A stretch of DNA of 64,000 nt, from contig NZ_ADAQ01000013.1 in NCBI RefSeq assembly GCF_000176515.1, forward strand, positions 893,361 to 957,360. Reading direction: 5' to 3'. This stretch comes from Grimontia hollisae CIP 101886. Its GTDB lineage: Bacteria > Pseudomonadota > Gammaproteobacteria > Enterobacterales > Vibrionaceae. Below, in pieces: positions 1 through 8,584 of this stretch. The notes beneath the pieces were generated by a model. It saw nothing but the letters and a program-made list of their open reading frames with translations. It was not told the DNA's origin and did no database searches. Positions within the stretch are counted from its first letter, which is position 1. Each line of letters starts with the position of its first letter. A program made the position numbers and the translations under genes.

Positions 1-6
1 GCTTGC

Positions 7-1333
7 TTAGCAGCAATAGTACCCTTGTCTGATAACAGGTCTTCGATGGCTCATTATCTGCGCTACAATCCCGACCCAAAGACGCCGCAGCTTCTTAAGG
101 AACATTCTCAGGTTCTGCCCTGCACTACAAAGTACGGCGTTGATGGCATCGCCCAACTCACCCAGTAGGGAGTTTCCTCCTAATAGATCGTCTGTCTTCA
201 TGTGCCCAATGTGCGGCTCTGTCGCATTTCGTCGTTTAGGCTTTTGTTTCTCATGCACCGTCAAGCCTCTCTTTTGACCTGCTATGTGAATGGTAAAGCA
301 GTCATCTCCCTGCTTCAGATAGCCCCGGTAATCTCGATCAACCAAGACCTTTTCTGCCTGCCGAGAGGCTTCTCCCAGACTGCGAAACAATGTATGACCA
401 TCATAAGGGCGACCAGGGAACGCCTGACTACATAACACAAATTGCTCCTTCAGCGTGGTGACAATCTCCTCCTTCACTCTAAACTCATAGTTCTTGTGCG
501 CCTTGACTTTGGCGATACACTCAACTTCCGGCGCGTGCAGACGGTACAACTTGTTTTTGCCTGTTTTCCCTTGTGTGAGAAGGCGCTCCGCCTGACCCAG
601 TTTCTCTTCAAAAACGGGGGTAGATGAGTATGTTTAACCGATTGGCGCTGGATATCCCGGGTCAGCCCACCCAAATAGGTCTTACGCCGTTTGACCTCCC
701 GATGCATTCGTTTGAACTGCCGGGCATGACCGTAGAGCCCGACTTTCAAAAGGGCACGCTTATCTAATCACGCATAGATTTGGCGAAGACCAATACCTTG
801 CTTCTGAGTGAGTTTGGCCAGATGTCCACGACACCGTTTCAACAGCTTGGCATCGGTGGGAAACGCGACGGCCTTTTCCATCACTGTGGCATCAACCACC
901 ACCTGTTTAAAACTCGATGGCTTGACGGTTTCGGTCTTCACACCGGCATCAACAATCAGTTGAAGCAACGCTTTGCCCACTCTTCATCGAGACGTTGGCG
1001 AAAGCGGGTCATTGACGAGGGATTTATCGGGAACTGATGCTCAAAATACACATTGCCGCAAACGTACTGACAATAGGAGTTTTCTACCCATCGGGCACAG
1101 ACGTCCTCATCGGACAGGACATAGACATGTTTGAGGTAATGGAGCCCACACATTAATCGTATGCTGTTACCAGGTTGCCCTTCCTGATATAAAGGCTCGA
1201 AGGCAACATTGAGTGATTGCTACTAGTCAATCAATCCAGCCAGTTTCACCAGCTCGTGCCTCAGGTTAATCATGTTGACCAATTCAAGGCGGAAGAGGTC
1301 ATGTTCTGTCAGTTCAGGCGTTTTCGGTTTCAT
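7..1333 (-). pseudogene. Decayed IS5-family transposase
   Basis: This is the remnant of an IS5-family DDE transposase read on the minus strand. The N-terminal part starts at an ATG at 1333 and meets two adjacent in-frame TAG stops near 1221-1226. The fragment at 956-1153 carries the family motif HYLKHVYVLSDE. The reading frame then shifts near 960-980, where the piece containing KPSSFKQVVVDATVMEKA begins. That frame has a TGA at 768-770 where an Arg codon is expected, and shifts again near 600 into the C-terminal piece at 7-549, which contains LHAPEVECIAK and the HIGHMKTDDLL region with the catalytic Glu. Two frameshifts and several stops make it inactive. The C-terminus looks complete, but I did not identify the terminal inverted repeats. 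Confidence 0.85.
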
Positions 1334-1580
1334 TTTCGTCACCCAAACAAGAAATATATTTATTACTTGTGCAATACCGATAGTTTCAAAATGTATTCAA
1401 CTTATCTACTAGAGTAGAATCATATGGTTAAGTTATACAGAAAAAAGATAGAAAAAATTAAAACTAATTATTTTCCCATCCAAGAAAACATCATCCAACC
1501 AATCGAATTTATATATCTATATGGCAGCATCATGAAATAAACCATTAACAATAAAATCATAGTATAACAAATTATATTTT
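1334..1580. other. AT-rich spacer between IS remnant and pseI
   Basis: This AT-rich stretch lies between the transposase remnant and the pseI stop codon. I see no gene and no convincing terminator. A 30-codon hydrophobic minus-strand reading frame at 1468-1560 is present, but it has no supporting signal and is probably chance. Confidence 0.5.
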
Positions 1581-2630
1581 TCAGAAATGTTCAACTTTCA
1601 ATGCAGTACCAGCTTTAAGATCACAAACCGCTTTTTTCCCAAGTACAACCTCATAATATCTTGGTGCTAAACCAAATCCTGGACGAATACTTCTTATATT
1701 ATTGGCATCAAAAATTTCCCCTTGTTTAATATCTTGAACAACATATAAGGAGCGCCTAAAATTCACATTATTTTTTTCTGCTTTTGTTCTTTCATAATTA
1801 ACTTTACCCAAAGTGCTCCAAGCTATCTTCGTATCACGACATAGTTCAGTAAGTTCATTGGGCTCAAGTGAGAAGCTATCATCTACACCACCACCATTTC
1901 TGTCCATTGTCACGTGTTTTTCAATCAGGCACGCACCCAACGCCACAGAAGCCAAAGCAGTCACATTATCAATTGTGTGATCAGAAAGCCCTGCCAGTAC
2001 ACCAAAACGCTTACTCATATCAGCAATTGTTCTTAGATTATACTGCTCTGCTGGAGCTGGATATCCACTCACACAATGCAAGACGACCAGTTCCTGACAG
2101 CCATTATCCCTCGCCATTTGAATTGCTTCTTCTATTTCTCTCTCGTTTGCCATGCCAGTAGACATGATCATCGGCTTTCCTGTTTGCGCTACCCGTTTGA
2201 TAAGTGGCAAATCAATCAGTTCGAATGATGCGATTTTATAAGCAGGTGATTTTAATTCTTCTAGGAGGTCGACTGCTGTAAAATCAAAAGGTGAACTAAA
2301 AATCGTGATATCAAGCTCTTTGGCTTTTTCGAAAAGAGGTTTGTGCCAATCCCAAGGCATATGAGCATTTTTATATAAGTGGTAGAGTGTTTGCCCATCC
2401 CAAAGCCCACCGCGAATTTGAAAGTCTTCCGTATCACAATCTATTGTAATTGTGTCATGGGTATATGTCTGAAGTTTAATAGCATCCGCACCAGCTTTCT
2501 TGGCCTCTTCCATAATCTGATAAGCACGGTTAATATCACCGTTGTGATTCGCTGACAGCTCTGCAATGATATAAGGCGGATAATCTGGGCCGATTTTACG
2601 GCCATTTATAGTAATAAATGGTTTCATCAT
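1581..2630 (-). CDS. pseI: Pseudaminic acid synthase
   Basis: This enzyme condenses 2,4-diacetamido-2,4,6-trideoxy-L-altrose with phosphoenolpyruvate to give pseudaminic acid in the cytoplasm. The 349-residue protein has the NeuB-type TIM barrel over roughly residues 20-275, with ELSANHNGD near the start and the GLSDHT and KHVTMDR segments. A C-terminal antifreeze-like SAF domain follows (about 290-347, RSIRPGFGLAP). The length is typical of the family. The ATG at 2630 overlaps the TGA of the pseG-pseH gene in an ATGATG context, so translation is probably coupled; the second ATG at 2627 is equally possible. It is the last gene of the operon seen here. NeuB or legionaminate synthase is the alternative, but the complete set of pse genes favours PseI. 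Confidence 0.93.
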   Translation of the reverse strand: MMKPFITINGRKIGPDYPPYIIAELSANHNGDINRAYQIMEEAKKAGADAIKLQTYTHDTITIDCDTEDFQIRGGLWDGQTLYHLYKNAHMPWDWHKPLFEKAKELDITIFSSPFDFTAVDLLEELKSPAYKIASFELIDLPLIKRVAQTGKPMIMSTGMANEREIEEAIQMARDNGCQELVVLHCVSGYPAPAEQYNLRTIADMSKRFGVLAGLSDHTIDNVTALASVALGACLIEKHVTMDRNGGGVDDSFSLEPNELTELCRDTKIAWSTLGKVNYERTKAEKNNVNFRRSLYVVQDIKQGEIFDANNIRSIRPGFGLAPRYYEVVLGKKAVCDLKAGTALKVEHF

Positions 2631-4135
2631 TTAACCCCATTTTTTCTAATAAACGTTTCTTCTGAGCATCGATCATAACCGGCTTTTAAGAACAACTGTT
2701 GTGATGCCAGATTATTTTTCAATACTGTAGCGTGGATTGTTATATTTTTATGTATCGCATCAATTCTAGCCAACGACATCTGTGCAATACCTTTTCCGTA
2801 ATGGTCGGGATCTATGAAAATAGAGATGAGATAATTTGTCGTTGATATTCGGTCAAGTCGCAATGCCCCAACCGGTTTTTGGTTTTTTGAAAAAGTTATT
2901 ATGTAGAAGTAGTTTTGAATGCAAGTAAGTTTTTTTCGCATCCATTTTTCATGCTCATCCCAGGAAGGTCTTTCTGGATTTAGTGCATACTTACGCGTTT
3001 CAGGATGGCATTGCCACTGATAGACAATGGGAATATCATTCTCATTCGCTCGTCGTAATTCAATGCTGTGATCATCTTCTGAGCAAAATATTCTCTCTAT
3101 ACTCTCTACAACACGGTTTGTACCAAGCCCATCGCATATTGCTAAGTTAGCATCACGATATTTCAACCAATTCTGTTTAATCTTATTAAAGGCTGGTAGT
3201 AACTCAGTTTGAATTGCGTTTAGCTGAACTGCCTCCACTGCACCTTGATGAACCAGCTTTTCACAGTTTGTTTTTTGATTATCCGCGAGTGGGATGACTA
3301 CGCTAGGGAGCCCCAAACATGCCCGCTCCCAGCTTGTTGTCCCAGGTGCACCAATGGCTATATCATTTAATTGCATCAAATCAGCAATATTCTCAGTGAA
3401 GTCATGATGAACAACATTGTCATATTGAGCAGTCCATTGGACAACCTCTTGATAATGTGGGGCTCGCGAGCTCAGCAGAACCGTAATAAAAATATCTTCT
3501 TGGTCAATAAGTACGTTAAGGATTTGCAAAGTCGCGTTCGGTACATCTACTCCCCCCATCGACACCAGTACATTAATAGGAGATTGCAGTTGATGACCAT
3601 CCAATACCATTTCGCGTTTTTTCGCAAACATTGAGGCCAATAACGCAAATTCACTGCCTGCTAATACCACTGCTGCATTTTTGTATTCACTTGCCTTTCG
3701 TCCCAACGTCTGATCAATGATGATTTCAGCATTATGGCTGCGCACCAGATCATCAATCGCAATAACTTTGCATCCTAAAGCTTCTCTGGCAACACTTTGC
3801 CATTCTTCAGCTATGGCATAGTGATCTGTAACGACAACATCCGCGTGAGATACACGTGCCAAAAAGTCCGTAACGTCATCTAATTGAGAACGTTGTAGCC
3901 AAGACTGATAGCCCTCTGGAATATTTTCAGCTCGTTGCGATTCCCGTGCTCCGTTAAGTTCAGTGACCTGGTGACCACGCTTTTTAATGTAAGAAATTAA
4001 ATCTCCAGGCAATGGCTGACATGCAAACGACACTTGGTGCCCTTTTCGCTTTAATGCATCCGCTAAAACCAAACAACGCATAATATGGCCACTACCTATA
4101 TCGAATGACGCATCTGCGCGTATAACAATTTGCAT
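2627..4135 (-). CDS. pseG: PseG-PseH fusion: UDP-sugar hydrolase plus N-acetyltransferase
   Basis: The 502-residue protein joins two pseudaminic acid enzymes. Residues 1 to about 345 are PseG, a GT-B-like hydrolase that releases UDP from UDP-2,4-diacetamido-2,4,6-trideoxy-altrose. It begins with RADASFDIGSGHIMRCL and has the GAPGTTSWERACLGLP segment near residue 265. Residues from about 355 to the end are a RimJ/RimL-type GNAT domain (IELRRANENDIPIVYQWQ, then YGKGIAQMSL, then NLASQQLFLKAGY). This matches PseH, which acetylates the 4-amino group in the preceding step. No separate pseH is present in the operon, which supports the assignment. It sits 7 nt after pseF and overlaps pseI by 4 nt. 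Confidence 0.9.
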   Translation of the reverse strand: MQIVIRADASFDIGSGHIMRCLVLADALKRKGHQVSFACQPLPGDLISYIKKRGHQVTELNGARESQRAENIPEGYQSWLQRSQLDDVTDFLARVSHADVVVTDHYAIAEEWQSVAREALGCKVIAIDDLVRSHNAEIIIDQTLGRKASEYKNAAVVLAGSEFALLASMFAKKREMVLDGHQLQSPINVLVSMGGVDVPNATLQILNVLIDQEDIFITVLLSSRAPHYQEVVQWTAQYDNVVHHDFTENIADLMQLNDIAIGAPGTTSWERACLGLPSVVIPLADNQKTNCEKLVHQGAVEAVQLNAIQTELLPAFNKIKQNWLKYRDANLAICDGLGTNRVVESIERIFCSEDDHSIELRRANENDIPIVYQWQCHPETRKYALNPERPSWDEHEKWMRKKLTCIQNYFYIITFSKNQKPVGALRLDRISTTNYLISIFIDPDHYGKGIAQMSLARIDAIHKNITIHATVLKNNLASQQLFLKAGYDRCSEETFIRKNGVK

Positions 4136-4142
4136 ACGCTAC

Positions 4143-4832
4143 CTACCTTTTTTCCAAAAGGGAAAACAAAGCTTCCGCAAAGTGCCAATCTTCAATAGTA
4201 TCGATATCTTGTACACAATTTCTTGGCAATAAAACTATTTTTGAATGTTGCGCAAAGATTCTTTTACGCTGTAGGAAAGCATCTGCTTTTCCCCAATAGA
4301 ATTGGCCAGCATCATGATATGCCTCTTCCAAATCTTGGGATCTTGCCGATTCATGTTCTGGAGAGAACATATTGACGCATCCTTCAGAGTTCAGCTTAAT
4401 CGCCCTCTGAATAGGGAACGCAAATGTCGCTGCACTGAATACAAACTCAGCATTGGTCTGTATCAAACGATCGTACCCTTTTTTTAGATACTCACCGGTC
4501 ACGAATGGGGCTGTTGCGTAAAGACAACAAACGGCATTTAATGCCACCCCTTGTTTTTGATACCACGAAACAGCATGATGCATGACGTCCATCGTTGTTG
4601 CATGGTCATCAGAAATATTTTTTGGACGCATAAATGGCACTTCAGCCCCAAACTGTTTCGCTACTTCAGCGATTTCATTATCGTCAGTCGAGACGACAAC
4701 TTTATCAAAACAGTCCGCGTGCAGAGCAGCTTCGATAGAGTATGCAATCATCGGCTTACCATGAAAAAGCTTGATATTTTTTCGGGGGATTCGCTTACTG
4801 CCTCCCCGGGCAGGAATAATTGCAATATTCAT
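4143..4832 (-). CDS. pseF: Pseudaminic acid cytidylyltransferase
   Basis: This protein activates pseudaminic acid with CTP to give CMP-pseudaminic acid, the donor for glycosyltransferases. The 229 residues follow the CMP-sialate synthetase fold. The nucleotide-binding motif IPARGGSKRIPRKNI starts at residue 6, and STDDNEI and MRPKNISDDHATT are further family motifs. The C-terminal segment FYWGKADAF is characteristic of PseF. The start ATG lies 3 nt after the pseC stop. The neighbours and motif pattern argue for PseF rather than NeuA. Confidence 0.92.
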   Translation of the reverse strand: MNIAIIPARGGSKRIPRKNIKLFHGKPMIAYSIEAALHADCFDKVVVSTDDNEIAEVAKQFGAEVPFMRPKNISDDHATTMDVMHHAVSWYQKQGVALNAVCCLYATAPFVTGEYLKKGYDRLIQTNAEFVFSAATFAFPIQRAIKLNSEGCVNMFSPEHESARSQDLEEAYHDAGQFYWGKADAFLQRKRIFAQHSKIVLLPRNCVQDIDTIEDWHFAEALFSLLEKR

Positions 4833-4835
4833 ACA

Positions 4836-5996
4836 TTAACCTTTCAGTACATCGGACAAAGTACGAATCACTTCATCCTGCTGCTCATTGGTCATGGCAT
4901 GAAACATCGGCAAAGAAATAGCTGTTCGGTAATACCTTACAGATTCAGGGAAATCATTTTCACTAAACCCCATCTTTTTGTAATAAGGTTGAGTATGAAC
5001 TGGAATGTAATGTAAATTAACACCAATACCTTTTTCTCGAAGATTCTCAAACACTTCTTTATGAGTAAGGGATATTTTATCCAGCTCTAAACAGATGACG
5101 TATAAATGTAATCCGGAGTAAGTGTTTTCTAACTGATAAGGCAGTACAACTGGAAGCTTTTTCAATAGGTCGTTGTATCGTGCAGCCAAACGATGTCTTG
5201 CTTCGATAAACTGCTCCAAACGCTGCATTTGGGTGATGCCCAACGCAGCTTGTAATTCAGTCATACGGTAATTAAAACCAAGGGCAATTTGTTGGTAGTA
5301 CCAACCTCCATGGCTTTCCTCCTCCATCTGTTCCGGATCACGAGTGATACCATGACTTCTCAGAAGCGCCATCTTATCTGCGAGTGCTTTGTTGTTTGTA
5401 ACAACTGCACCACCTTCCGCTGTTGTTACTATCTTAACTGGGTGAAAGCTGAATACAGTGATATCTGAATATTCACAGTTTCCTATTGGCTTATCATGGT
5501 ATTTGCCACCGATCGCATGAGAAGCATCCTCAATAACTTTGAATCCATATTCTTTCGCCAACTTTCCGATCGCTTGCATGTCACATGGCTGACCGCACAA
5601 ATGTACTGGCACTACAATTTTCGGCAATGTCCCATTAGCTTTCGCTTTGATTAACTTTTCTTCCAGCTTTTTGGGGCACATATTGTAAGTAGCTTCATCA
5701 ATATCAACGAAATCAATCTTTGCACCGCAGTAAAGCCCACAATTCGCAGAAGCAACAAACGTAATAGGTGAAGTCCATAGCCAATCACCCTGGCCTAAAT
5801 CCAATGCTATACAAGCGATATGTAGCGCTGAGGTAGCACTGTTCACTGCGAGCGCATATTTTGCACCCGTATGATCTATGATAGTCTTTTCAAACTCAGG
5901 AACTTTCGGTCCTTGGGTCAAAAAATCAGATTTCAATACCTCTACAACGCTATCAATATCTTGCTGCGTAATATCTTGTTTGCCGTAAGGGATCAC
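4836..5996 (-). CDS. pseC: UDP-4-amino-4,6-dideoxy-N-acetyl-beta-L-altrosamine transaminase
   Basis: This is the PLP-dependent DegT/DnrJ/EryC1-family aminotransferase of pseudaminic acid synthesis. It aminates the C4 keto group of the PseB product. The PLP lysine is Lys188 in VFSFHPVKIVTTAEGGAVVT, and EDASHAIGG near residue 157 supplies the phosphate and pyridine contacts. The length, 386 residues, is normal. It lies 8 nt after pseB and 3 nt before pseF, which places it firmly in the operon. Confidence 0.94.
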   Translation of the reverse strand: MIPYGKQDITQQDIDSVVEVLKSDFLTQGPKVPEFEKTIIDHTGAKYALAVNSATSALHIACIALDLGQGDWLWTSPITFVASANCGLYCGAKIDFVDIDEATYNMCPKKLEEKLIKAKANGTLPKIVVPVHLCGQPCDMQAIGKLAKEYGFKVIEDASHAIGGKYHDKPIGNCEYSDITVFSFHPVKIVTTAEGGAVVTNNKALADKMALLRSHGITRDPEQMEEESHGGWYYQQIALGFNYRMTELQAALGITQMQRLEQFIEARHRLAARYNDLLKKLPVVLPYQLENTYSGLHLYVICLELDKISLTHKEVFENLREKGIGVNLHYIPVHTQPYYKKMGFSENDFPESVRYYRTAISLPMFHAMTNEQQDEVIRTLSDVLKG

Positions 5997-6004
5997 TTTT
6001 CATC

Positions 6005-7018
6005 TCACACAGTAAAATTCGGATCAACATGTTCACGAACCAGAGACCTTAAACTTTCGACGGTCTCCCACTCTGTGTTAGTACCAGAATTGTACTTAAA
6101 CCCAAATGGCACTTTTTCTGCTTTATGGTGAGCCAAATATTCCGACTCTGTGTAGGTGAATGAAACTGATGGCAAAATCGCATAGTACTTGCCTAAGTCA
6201 ATAGTATTTAAAGAATCGGTATCAGTGATCATTTCTTCGTGTAATTTTTCGCCTGGACGAATACCGACAATCTTAATCTCACATTCAGGAGCTATCGCTG
6301 TTGCAACATCCAAAATTTTATATGAGGGAATTTTTGGAACAAAAATTTCTCCTCCAAGATGATGTTTAAGTGCATACATCACCATATTAACACCATCTTG
6401 CAGTGAAATATTAAATCGAGTCATATCTTTGTGAGTAATTGGTAAGTTCCCCTCTGCACGTTTATTAAGGAAAAAGGGAATCACTGACCCACGTGAGCCC
6501 ATAACGTTACCATAGCGAACAACACTAAAGCGAATATCCTTTGAGCCTTTAATATTATTCGCGGCTGTGAAGAGTTTATCCGAAACGAGCTTTGTTGCAC
6601 CGTATAGATTGATTGGGGCACAGGCTTTATCTGTAGAAAGTGCAACAACGTCTTTTACACCACATTGAAGTGCTGCATGTATAACGTTCTCAGCACCATC
6701 AACATTAGTTCTGATACACTCTGTTGGATTATATTCTGCGGTATCAACTTGCTTGATCGCGGCGGCGTGTATAATGACGTCAACACCTTCACAGGCCTGA
6801 ATGAGACGCTGCTTGTCGCGCACATCCCCGATAAAGAAACGAAGCTGTGGATATTCATTTATAGGGTACTGTTGTTTTAACTCAGACTGCTTCAGTTCGT
6901 CACGTGAAAAGATAATAATCTTTTTCACTTTTGAGTATTGTCTCAAAATAGTTTTAATGAATTGTTTACCGAAAGATCCCGTGCCACCTGTAATAAGTAC
7001 ATTTTTATTGCTCAGCAT
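6005..7018 (-). CDS. pseB: UDP-N-acetylglucosamine 4,6-dehydratase (inverting)
   Basis: This catalyses the first committed step, converting UDP-GlcNAc with C5 inversion into UDP-2-acetamido-2,6-dideoxy-beta-L-arabino-4-hexulose. It is an extended SDR enzyme of 337 residues with the NAD(P) motif GGTGSFGK at 11-18. The active-site stretch LSTDKACAPINLYGATK covers about 127-143, giving Asp130, Lys131, Tyr139 and Lys143. The short form without membrane segments separates it from the large PglF/FlaA1-type membrane dehydratases. It is preceded by the cytidylyltransferase gene with a 15-nt gap. Confidence 0.93.
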   Translation of the reverse strand: MLSNKNVLITGGTGSFGKQFIKTILRQYSKVKKIIIFSRDELKQSELKQQYPINEYPQLRFFIGDVRDKQRLIQACEGVDVIIHAAAIKQVDTAEYNPTECIRTNVDGAENVIHAALQCGVKDVVALSTDKACAPINLYGATKLVSDKLFTAANNIKGSKDIRFSVVRYGNVMGSRGSVIPFFLNKRAEGNLPITHKDMTRFNISLQDGVNMVMYALKHHLGGEIFVPKIPSYKILDVATAIAPECEIKIVGIRPGEKLHEEMITDTDSLNTIDLGKYYAILPSVSFTYTESEYLAHHKAEKVPFGFKYNSGTNTEWETVESLRSLVREHVDPNFTV

Positions 7019-7033
7019 ATTAAATTCTCAATT

Positions 7034-7498
7034 TTAGTCTTGCGACATCGTTTTTACAATTTCAATCACATCATGAAGAGAACGCTCAATCTTCTCTAAC
7101 TCATTTCTATTCATCGATGATAATGTTTTCTTGATTTGTGTCGTGGAAATATCCTCTGAGCGTGGAAGGTAAATTACCTCACAGAAATCTGACAAGTAAT
7201 CAAACTTCCCTTTCCAATCACTTCCCATAGCGAAAACACTAGCATCATATTTTTTTATATCCTCAAGCTTTTGCTCCCAATAATTCTCAGGAAAAACTTC
7301 ATCAACATATTTACAAGCAGCCACAATTTCTGCTCTTTCTTCATAGGAAAAAAAAGATTTCTTTCCTTTAAGTTCATTAAAACTATCAGAAGATATCCCT
7401 ACAATAAGCTTGTCTCCAAGCTCACTAAGCCTTTTTAAAAGCCGGATATGCCCTACATGAAACAAGTCGAATGTTCCGTAAGTTATTACTGTTTTCAA
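7034..7498 (-). CDS. TagD-like glycerol-3-phosphate cytidylyltransferase family protein
   Basis: This is a small nucleotidyltransferase (154 residues from the chosen start) with the HxGH motif HVGH at 14-17 and a C-terminal ISTTQIK close to the family's ISTT signature. The nearest recognisable type is glycerol-3-phosphate cytidylyltransferase, which makes CDP-glycerol, but the substrate is not proved by sequence. I chose the TTG at 7498 because GGAG lies seven bases upstream and the protein then begins MKTVITYGTFDLFHVGH, as family members do. A TTG at 7516 would add six residues. It is the first gene after the ops leader and is not a known pseudaminic acid enzyme. Confidence 0.8.
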   Translation of the reverse strand: MKTVITYGTFDLFHVGHIRLLKRLSELGDKLIVGISSDSFNELKGKKSFFSYEERAEIVAACKYVDEVFPENYWEQKLEDIKKYDASVFAMGSDWKGKFDYLSDFCEVIYLPRSEDISTTQIKKTLSSMNRNELEKIERSLHDVIEIVKTMSQD

Positions 7499-7864
7499 TG
7501 GACAACTCCATGACAAACTAGTTGAGGAAATTTAAATCATGATCTAAATAACTGTTCCTAATTGTAGATCTCAGGCTCTGGCAGGCACTTTGCTCAGGTA
7601 TTGTCGCTTTTAGCTGGCAGCATGTGCTGCAACTGATCTTGAATCACATTGCCGTAAAGCCTTGTAATTTAATAGACCATAACCGATGTAACACTATTAG
7701 GGTTAGCTATTTAGTGTAGGATTGAAAATATAAGTAATTAAAACATTGGCCATCAAGCGTTGTGATATCTGTCAAAGTTCCTTCTTTGATCTAAATCCAT
7801 CAATCACGCTACCGCCCCTAGGTCTCGTTCCCAAAACACGCGATAGTATCGATGTTCAATACTG
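7499..7864. other. Long leader between rfaH and the pse operon
   Basis: This 366-base stretch contains no gene I can support. On the minus strand it carries the ops element near its rfaH end, then about 300 untranslated bases before the first operon gene. I see no Rho-independent terminator and no strong sigma-70 promoter between the rfaH stop and the ops element, so transcription may enter from rfaH or from a promoter inside it. Confidence 0.6.
7805..7816 (-). promoter_or_regulatory. ops element (RfaH recruitment site)
   Basis: The minus strand reads GGCGGTAGCGTG, an exact match to the operon polarity suppressor element that pauses RNA polymerase and loads RfaH. It is preceded by further G residues, as in JUMPstart sequences of O-antigen and capsule operons. 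It lies 49 nt after the rfaH stop and about 300 nt before the cytidylyltransferase gene, oriented to act on the pse operon. Confidence 0.88.
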
Positions 7865-8362
7865 CTATTTCTTACGGATGACTTTATTTTCTGTAGAGAC
7901 TTCAACCTGACGACTGATGAGATTGATCAATAGAATTGAGCGCAGCTCGCCATCCGCTTCCTTGTAAATGGCTTCGGTTCCCTCGAATAGACCTGATAGC
8001 ACTTCCACTTGGTCACCAGGTTTGAATACATCACTTAATGCTTCGCGCTGCTCATCACTGTCTTCATGTGCCATCAAGTGAGTGATAAGTTCGGCAGGAA
8101 CGACTGTTGGCATCAGGCCTTGTCTAACAAAATCAACAACGCCACGAGTAGAACGCACAGTCGTAAAGGAGATTTTTTCAGGATCGAATGAGGCAAAGAC
8201 GTAATTAGGGAAGAGCGGTTCCAACTCGCTGGAGCGCTTGCCACGACGGATTTTTTCCACCATCACTTGTGGATAATAGCAATCGACGCCCTGTCGTTTT
8301 AGGTGCTGCTCTGCGCGTTGTTGCTCGCTGCGTTTGCAATAGAGCAGATACCATGGATCCAT
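7865..8362 (-). CDS. rfaH: Transcription antitermination protein RfaH
   Basis: RfaH is a NusG paralogue that binds the paused elongation complex at ops sites, suppresses Rho-dependent termination and recruits ribosomes to long surface-polysaccharide operons. The 165-residue protein has an NGN domain beginning MDPWYLLYCKRSEQQRAEQHL, with EPLFPNYVF near residue 68. A C-terminal KOW region follows, with FKPGDQVEVLSGLFEG near 114-129. Its length is close to the roughly 160 residues of enterobacterial RfaH. Its position directly before an ops site and the pse operon suggests it controls this locus, possibly by reading through its own transcript. Confidence 0.93.
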   Translation of the reverse strand: MDPWYLLYCKRSEQQRAEQHLKRQGVDCYYPQVMVEKIRRGKRSSELEPLFPNYVFASFDPEKISFTTVRSTRGVVDFVRQGLMPTVVPAELITHLMAHEDSDEQREALSDVFKPGDQVEVLSGLFEGTEAIYKEADGELRSILLINLISRQVEVSTENKVIRKK

Positions 8363-8541
8363 TAAAATTTGTCCTCGTTGATTTCTTTCGCTAGCCAGTT
8401 GTTACAACGTCTTTGAAATGCAACTAATGAGTATATTCGGCTCGCCTTTCAGCAGCAACACCCTCTCCCTTTAACAAGGCAAATAGTCTGCACTGCATCA
8501 TAGTTTCACTGCATAATTGTTTGCTTTTTGAGCAGAAAATA

Positions 8542-8565
8542 GAAACCGCCCGGATGGGCGGTTTC
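8542..8565 (-). terminator. Rho-independent terminator of the RssB-like gene
   Basis: GAAACCGCCC and GGGCGGTTTC form a perfect 10-bp stem with a four-base loop. On the minus strand the hairpin is followed by TATTTTC. It lies 19 nt after the stop of the response regulator gene. Confidence 0.75.
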
Positions 8566-8584
8566 GACATGATAACGCGAGGGA

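Noticed and set aside
1468-1560. 30-codon hydrophobic minus-strand frame after pseI
   Set aside because: It is short, in very AT-rich sequence, with no ribosome binding site or similarity.
7499-7804. Short leader-peptide frames in the ops leader
   Set aside because: Frames of about 15-22 codons exist, but their start codons lack well-spaced ribosome sites, so they cannot be supported.
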